A DNA stretch of 64,000 nt, taken from assembly GCA_003008705.1 (NCBI GenBank), contig PDUO01000019.1, forward strand, positions 802,552 through 866,551. The letters are read 5' to 3'. The notes beneath the pieces were generated by a model. The model made no database searches. It was given only the letters and a program-made list of their open reading frames with translations, and was not told where the DNA came from. Numbering within the stretch: the stretch's first letter is position 1; the number at the start of each line of letters is the position of its first letter. This document shows, piece after piece, positions 59,412 to 64,000 of this stretch. The DNA comes from Pezicula radicicola (taxonomy: Eukaryota; Ascomycota; Leotiomycetes; Helotiales; Dermateaceae). The translations under genes and the position numbers were made by a program.

Positions 59412-60216
59412 ACTTGTGAAGATTACTCCAACAGTGACAAAGAAGACGGAGTTGTGATAGGTATCAGCGACGTTGCAGTCACCGGAGACAGAACGTAAAA
59501 GACCCTTTGGTCTATTGTGCTATTTCTGATGACTAAAAATCTACAGCCCATTCGTACATGAAGAAGATGCTGCGTTGACACAGCCTGGTAAGCTCACTCC
59601 TAATAACGGAGATTGTACAGAGGATTAATTCAGTTGCAGGAACTCCAAGAGCCAACTTCGCTACGTCTGTTGAAGACCCAGATGGCACTGAATATCGTAA
59701 CTGGACTAAAAAGGACATCAGAATCATCCTCTCAATCATCTCAATGCTCATAATCCACGGCAAACTTCTCATATCCAGCTGTCTCTGGCCCCCTCCCAGA
59801 CCCATTCTTCCGTATTTACACAGCCAGAATTCACAAAGATAAACATGGCTCCGATTCTGGAATTCATGATAACGAAGGTCGATTTTTACCACAGAAGTTC
59901 GAGGATATCTTTGCTAAGTATGCTAGTGGTGATAAGCAGGGTATTATTACGGTTCCTAAGATTCGGAGGTATTTGAGTGGACAAAGGGTAATTATGGATC
60001 CGATTGGTTGGGGTGGTGCTATTTTTGAATGTGAGTTTTTGTGGTTTTTGTTAATGTGGTGAGTGATAGATACTGACTGTTAAAGGGCTCGCAACTTATA
60101 TCTTCCTCAGATTTAATGGTAGGTTAAAGGAGGGAAGGATGATGAAGAATGACATCCGCATGATCTACGATGGCAGTATCTTCTATGAGATTACTGCTAA
60201 CAAGAAGAAAAATTAG
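59412..60216 (+). pseudogene. Decayed caleosin/peroxygenase gene
   Basis: Spliced pieces 59412-59494, 59547-59587, 59640-60030 and 60086-60216 read as a caleosin. The N-terminal part is PFVHEEDAALTQPGTPRANF and NWTKKD. The proline-knot region is SYPAVSGPLPDPFFRIY, followed by IHKDKHGSDSGIHDNEGRF, FEDIFAKYASGDKQGIITV, DPIGWGGAIFEWLATYIF and GSIFYEITA. Caleosins normally have a Ca2+-binding EF-hand (DxDxDG) between NWTK and the membrane segment. Here NWTKKD joins directly to IRIILSIISMLIIHG, so about 40 residues are missing. At GGC AAA CTT (59759-59767) one extra A shifts the frame. A start codon is not evident. Caleosins sit on lipid droplets and act as haem peroxygenases. Loss of the EF-hand, the frameshift and the missing start point to a pseudogene. 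Confidence 0.8.
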
Positions 60217-61470
60217 AACTTTGGTTGGGGTGTAGAGTGACCGGCTTATCTGTCATAACATGGTGTTCCGGCTGGAGCGGTTTGCAAAGGTATTGAGGGA
60301 AATCCTAGGTGTTCTCTCAAATTATGTCCTTGTTTAAGAAAATCGGAACACTAGTCCTTCTAGGTGACTACTATAGAAGGGAGAGGCAATGGCAGAAGAG
60401 AGGCGTTTTGTATATAGAAGCTAGAAAGTATTTTACACTTCCAAGAAACTAGCGAAGCCTTGTGGTTACACAGAGTATAGCAGACTCCTATCAATGCTGC
60501 AAAGGTTTCAATTGTTTCAGCTGTCTGAACAGACCGAATTTATCCTTGTAAGGCTACGTTAGTGGCCTTTTTCGCGTAACAATATGCTGCAACACAACAT
60601 TGACGGCAATGAACACAACTACATGGCATAAAAGTCAGGACAAGGACTCGATAAGAGAGAAAAGATACCTCGAATTGAACAGTGGCCTAGTGAGAAAGGA
60701 CAAAAATATCAAGGAACGATGAGGAGGAGGAGGAGGAGGAGGAGGAGGAGGAGAATATTCTTATCACGTGCCTTGTCTTGCTTAAGACAAAAAATGTATC
60801 ATCTACATTATCAGGGATTGTACAAGAACAACAAAAGAAAACAATCATCTTCACAGCGAATAGGCTCGCTATAGAGCAGCAATGATGTTGCGAAGGACGC
60901 TATTACTTCATTCTGAGCTGACGCAGAGCCGAAAATCAAGACTTCCCCCTCAAAAGACACGTCAAAAGCACTAATAAAGGTGATTTGGGCCAATCAATGC
61001 ATCACGCAAGGATGGCTTGGCAACAAGAGGTTGCAACGTCAGTTTAGAATCCATCCGAAGCCAACAAAAGGCATTGAAAAACTGCCAGTGGCTCCATGCT
61101 CTTGCGACTTTCGGTCTCGCATCGGACGAAAAAAGTCAGGATGACTTTGCTTGTCAGAACGACGCATTGGGTGAACCCTTTATGCACTCTGACCTCTTGT
61201 TTTTCCCCCAGGGTCTTGGTTTGCAGCGTCACCTCCGCTCTCTTAAAATAATATGTTTGTCAGTTGGATGGTTGTGGTTCACCGTTTCGTTTCTTTGAAA
61301 CTTCGTCCCGTACCGGTACCCTCATGCGTCAGAGGTGAAAGGTTAACTACCGATCTATATGTATGCATTACTGGGTTGCCTCTTTGGTCAAGTAGTGACT
61401 TATTGCCAGTTTCGCTACTCAACCGTTCTAACATTCTTCTCAGAAACGGATTGCCAACCAACGATACAAT
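60217..61470. other. Intergenic, with a GAG microsatellite
   Basis: About 1.25 kb between the caleosin relic and the SUR7-like gene. Apart from the (GAG)11 tract (60721-60753) no structured feature or coding gene is recognised. Confidence 0.5.
60721..60753 (+). repeat. (GAG)11 microsatellite
   Basis: Eleven perfect GAG units in a purine-rich stretch outside any gene. Confidence 0.95.
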
Positions 61471-63149
61471 ATGCCGGAGAAAGCCAACGGAAAAGTCGTA
61501 CACGAGACAGAGGATGAGTTTTTTCCAATGGCAATGTCGGGCGGTAGGAGTTCGAGACATACTGGCCTGTCTGTTGAGGAGTACATAAGCCCCATAGGAC
61601 GCAGCAACTCTAGCGCTCGGAATGCCCCAAGGACACCAAACAGTGTGATAAGGGCAGGTTTAGCAAAACGAAAGAACAAAGTTCTTGAGAAAGGTACCCA
61701 ACCATATAGACGAAGTTCTGCAACCGTACTTCGAATTACTGCTCTGGTACCTTTTTTTCTATCCGCGGTTGCTTTTGCACTCACGATTCTTGTCATATTG
61801 AGCGGGACGAAATTAGGGTATATGGAAGATGGACATCTACTTGCCGTAAGTTTCTTGTCCTTCCCGCGGATATTGCGCCTTCAACTCTGCTCTCCAGGTA
61901 AGAAATGACTGGTGGACCTTGACTGACACTGCTTTAGTTAAATACCTCCCACATCGGTGAGAATCTCATCGAGTTTTCACCAGCCACATCTACTGCAGCA
62001 TCAACATCTACCACAACAGCAGCAGCAAACGGTATCAAGGAACGCTTTAACCCACTCGACCCATTTGGGATACTACCGACAACCTTACCATCGATCGCTT
62101 TACCCTCAATTACATTGCCAGGAATTTCACTACCAACTGGTACTTCTACGGCAGCCGGAAGTAGCAGTACAACCGCAACCCAAGGAGCAAACTTTGCGGC
62201 ACTTCTCCTCACAGCCCTTGGAGATATTGCATCCGGTCAAGGTATCACAGCTGCAGTGGATGATGCTCTTAATTCTGCTGAAGCATCCCTGGTTTCCAGC
62301 TTACTTGACTCTTTTGGTGTCCAGGAGTACTATAGTCTGCATATTCAAAACATATGCGAGGGCAATTATTCAAATACAACTGATCCCGATGCCTCTGTGG
62401 ATATCACAAGTTGCCCAACTTATGCGCAAGCTATCGCTAGTAAGTCACCCAAAGAAGATACAATTATTCGTACAGTTAGATCGTGTCACTTACTCTTCTC
62501 CGCAGGTCTGAGAAAGAATAAAATCCCAAGCTCCTTAACAATAGCCACAACCAACATTACGGTCCCTATTTTAGCCGAACTTAGCGACGCAAGCAACACT
62601 CTCACATATATAACCCTCCTCTTCGGAGTTATCTTCGCCTTCCTAATAATCAGCATCATCGGTAGTGGTACCCTAATGATTCTCTCCCTCGCCGGCATAT
62701 TCTTTCCATCAAACAGACCCATCCTCTACACAGCTCTCTCAGCTTCTTCCTTAGGTTCCATTACCCGCCTCATAGATGCAATTACCATCACAGTAATCTC
62801 CCAATCCATCAGCTCGATAGTCAACTCATTCGGTGACGGAGTAGGAGTCTCCTCAATAGCCGGTACCAAAATCATCATTTTCATCTGGGTGAGCTTCGTC
62901 TGTGCTGTATTAACATATTTATACTGGCTCGCAATCTGGTTTGTAGAGTTTCGAGAGATCTCATACAAAGCGAGGAGAAGGACTCCGGATCAAATCGGAA
63001 ATTGGCGAGGTATTTGGCAGGAACTTCTTTCGGATATTATGTTGGAGAAGAGGAGACCGCCGATTAGGCCGAGTGAGAGTGCTATGTTTGCTTCTAAGCT
63101 TGAGGAGGGTGTTATTCAACCGAAGAGGACTAGCTATCATCAGATTTAG
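61471..63149 (+). CDS. SUR7/PalI family membrane protein
   Basis: Exons 61471-61845, 61938-62439 and 62506-63149 (phases 0 and 1) give 506 residues. The cytoplasmic N-terminus is Ser/Arg-rich. TM1 is ITALVPFFLSAVAFALTILV. A long Thr/Ser-rich external loop follows, with the repeated LPSI/LPGI motif (LPTTLPSIALPSITLPGISL) and two Cys (NICEGN, TSCPTY). TM2 is YITLLFGVIFAFLIISIIGS, TM3 lies at about residues 385-405, and TM4 is IIIFIWVSFVCAVLTYLYWL. A basic cytoplasmic tail ends the protein. Four helices with one large loop is the SUR7/PalI topology. Members organise eisosomes and cortical patches (Sur7) or sense ambient pH (PalI). Which branch this belongs to is not clear. Confidence 0.82.
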
Positions 63150-64000
63150 TAGGTAGAATGGTGTTTGTAACCTAAGGAAGGCTGTGCTTTGTCGAAAATT
63201 TTTGCAAATTCATCTTTGGTTCTCGCTTAGTTGGACAGGAGTTCTGGTAAGCAAGCCATCCTGTGCTTGGTCTGGGTATTAACTATCCTAAGGGCAAGGG
63301 ATATGTTGGAATAATACTTTTGAACATGCTCTTGACCATTAGAGCTTACTGCGTATTCGTGGAAGGAGCTTGGCATATGGACATACGAGTACGTCATCCT
63401 TCTTTTCTTGCTAGTGTTGTTTGCTGTGGGAGGGATGTGTCGTTTTAGATGGATGGTTTTAATCTGACTTAATTACAAGGAAGAACCATTTGTCGAGATA
63501 ATCATGCTGAATTGCCTTTGCTCTTACCTTGGCTTTCGTCTAAAATAGGGGTTAGGGGGTGGTCTTGGTGGCGGAGTACTACCCCTTGCTAGTGCCCATG
63601 GTGTTCGCTCTTCAAATGAGACGCGTCGTAAGTATCAACGCGCTTCCTTCTCAACCTCATTCACCATTCTACGAGTATCCTAACTCGCTCTACACAACTT
63701 AGTAAAATCCTCCTTAGTAGCAAAGGCTAAGTGAGGTGTGTTAGAAATAGGTAGTGTGTAGGCTGCCAAGCAGTCCTCGGCTATTCAAGAAAGGACATGC
63801 GACACGGGAACGATTTAAAGTAAATAAATGCTGCCGACAACCACGAGGCAAGTTCGCAGCCGCGTTGCAAATATCGTGAGTAGAATATTGCTCTAAGAAT
63901 GCAAATGCCCAGCCAATATTTCGACTAGGCGCTGGTCAGAATGGACCTCGTTCGTGCGTTCTCAAAAGACGTCAAGCCACCCTGCCTAGTTCATTACACT
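63150..64000. other. Right-edge intergenic region
   Basis: The last 0.85 kb contains no recognisable gene. A possible gene may begin beyond the edge. Confidence 0.4.

Overview
This is a filamentous ascomycete (Pezizomycotina) chromosome window. The evidence is short introns of about 50-70 bases with GTAAGT/GTATGT donors and CTAAC-type branch points, many small exons, and a typical filamentous-fungus gene set: cytochrome P450s, an ARCA-like regulator, a SUR7/PalI membrane protein, caleosin, GH64, Kog1/raptor and a Tea1-type Kelch protein. Helotiales/Leotiomycetes would fit, but that placement is impression only. All exon borders were placed by eye from splice signals and reading-frame continuity.

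Bases 1-9,400 are gene-poor and TA-rich. They hold the tail of a P450 at the left edge, one SAM-dependent methyltransferase (3647-4663, minus), and several short inverted-repeat elements (1877-2452, 6625-7095, 7243-7468, a lone arm near 9311, and a hairpin at 5802).

Bases 9,400-21,600 look like a compact functional group: a Gfo/Idh/MocA dehydrogenase of inositol-dehydrogenase type, an NADPH-cytochrome P450 reductase divergent from a P450, an ARCA-like regulatory protein in 11 exons, and divergent from that an inositol-type MFS transporter. Uptake, oxidation, electron supply and regulation are all present, so co-regulation is a reasonable hypothesis.

Bases 21,600-35,400 are mixed: an F-box gene with a stop at codon 6 and an (AACACC)11 tract, a 305-bp TA-flanked inverted-repeat element, a GH64-like protein with a C-terminal membrane helix, a Say1-like alpha/beta hydrolase broken in a C9 run, a TA-rich gap, a metallophosphoesterase and a PAP2/Aur1-type membrane protein.

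Bases 36,800-64,000 are mostly conserved housekeeping genes: casein kinase 1 (Hrr25/Hhp1 type), a Tea1-like Kelch/coiled-coil polarity protein, the TORC1 subunit Kog1, a small single-pass membrane protein, a pirin, a decayed caleosin gene and a SUR7/PalI family protein. No rRNA, CRISPR array or phage-like feature was seen. One degenerate tRNA-like sequence is noted at 55051-55142.
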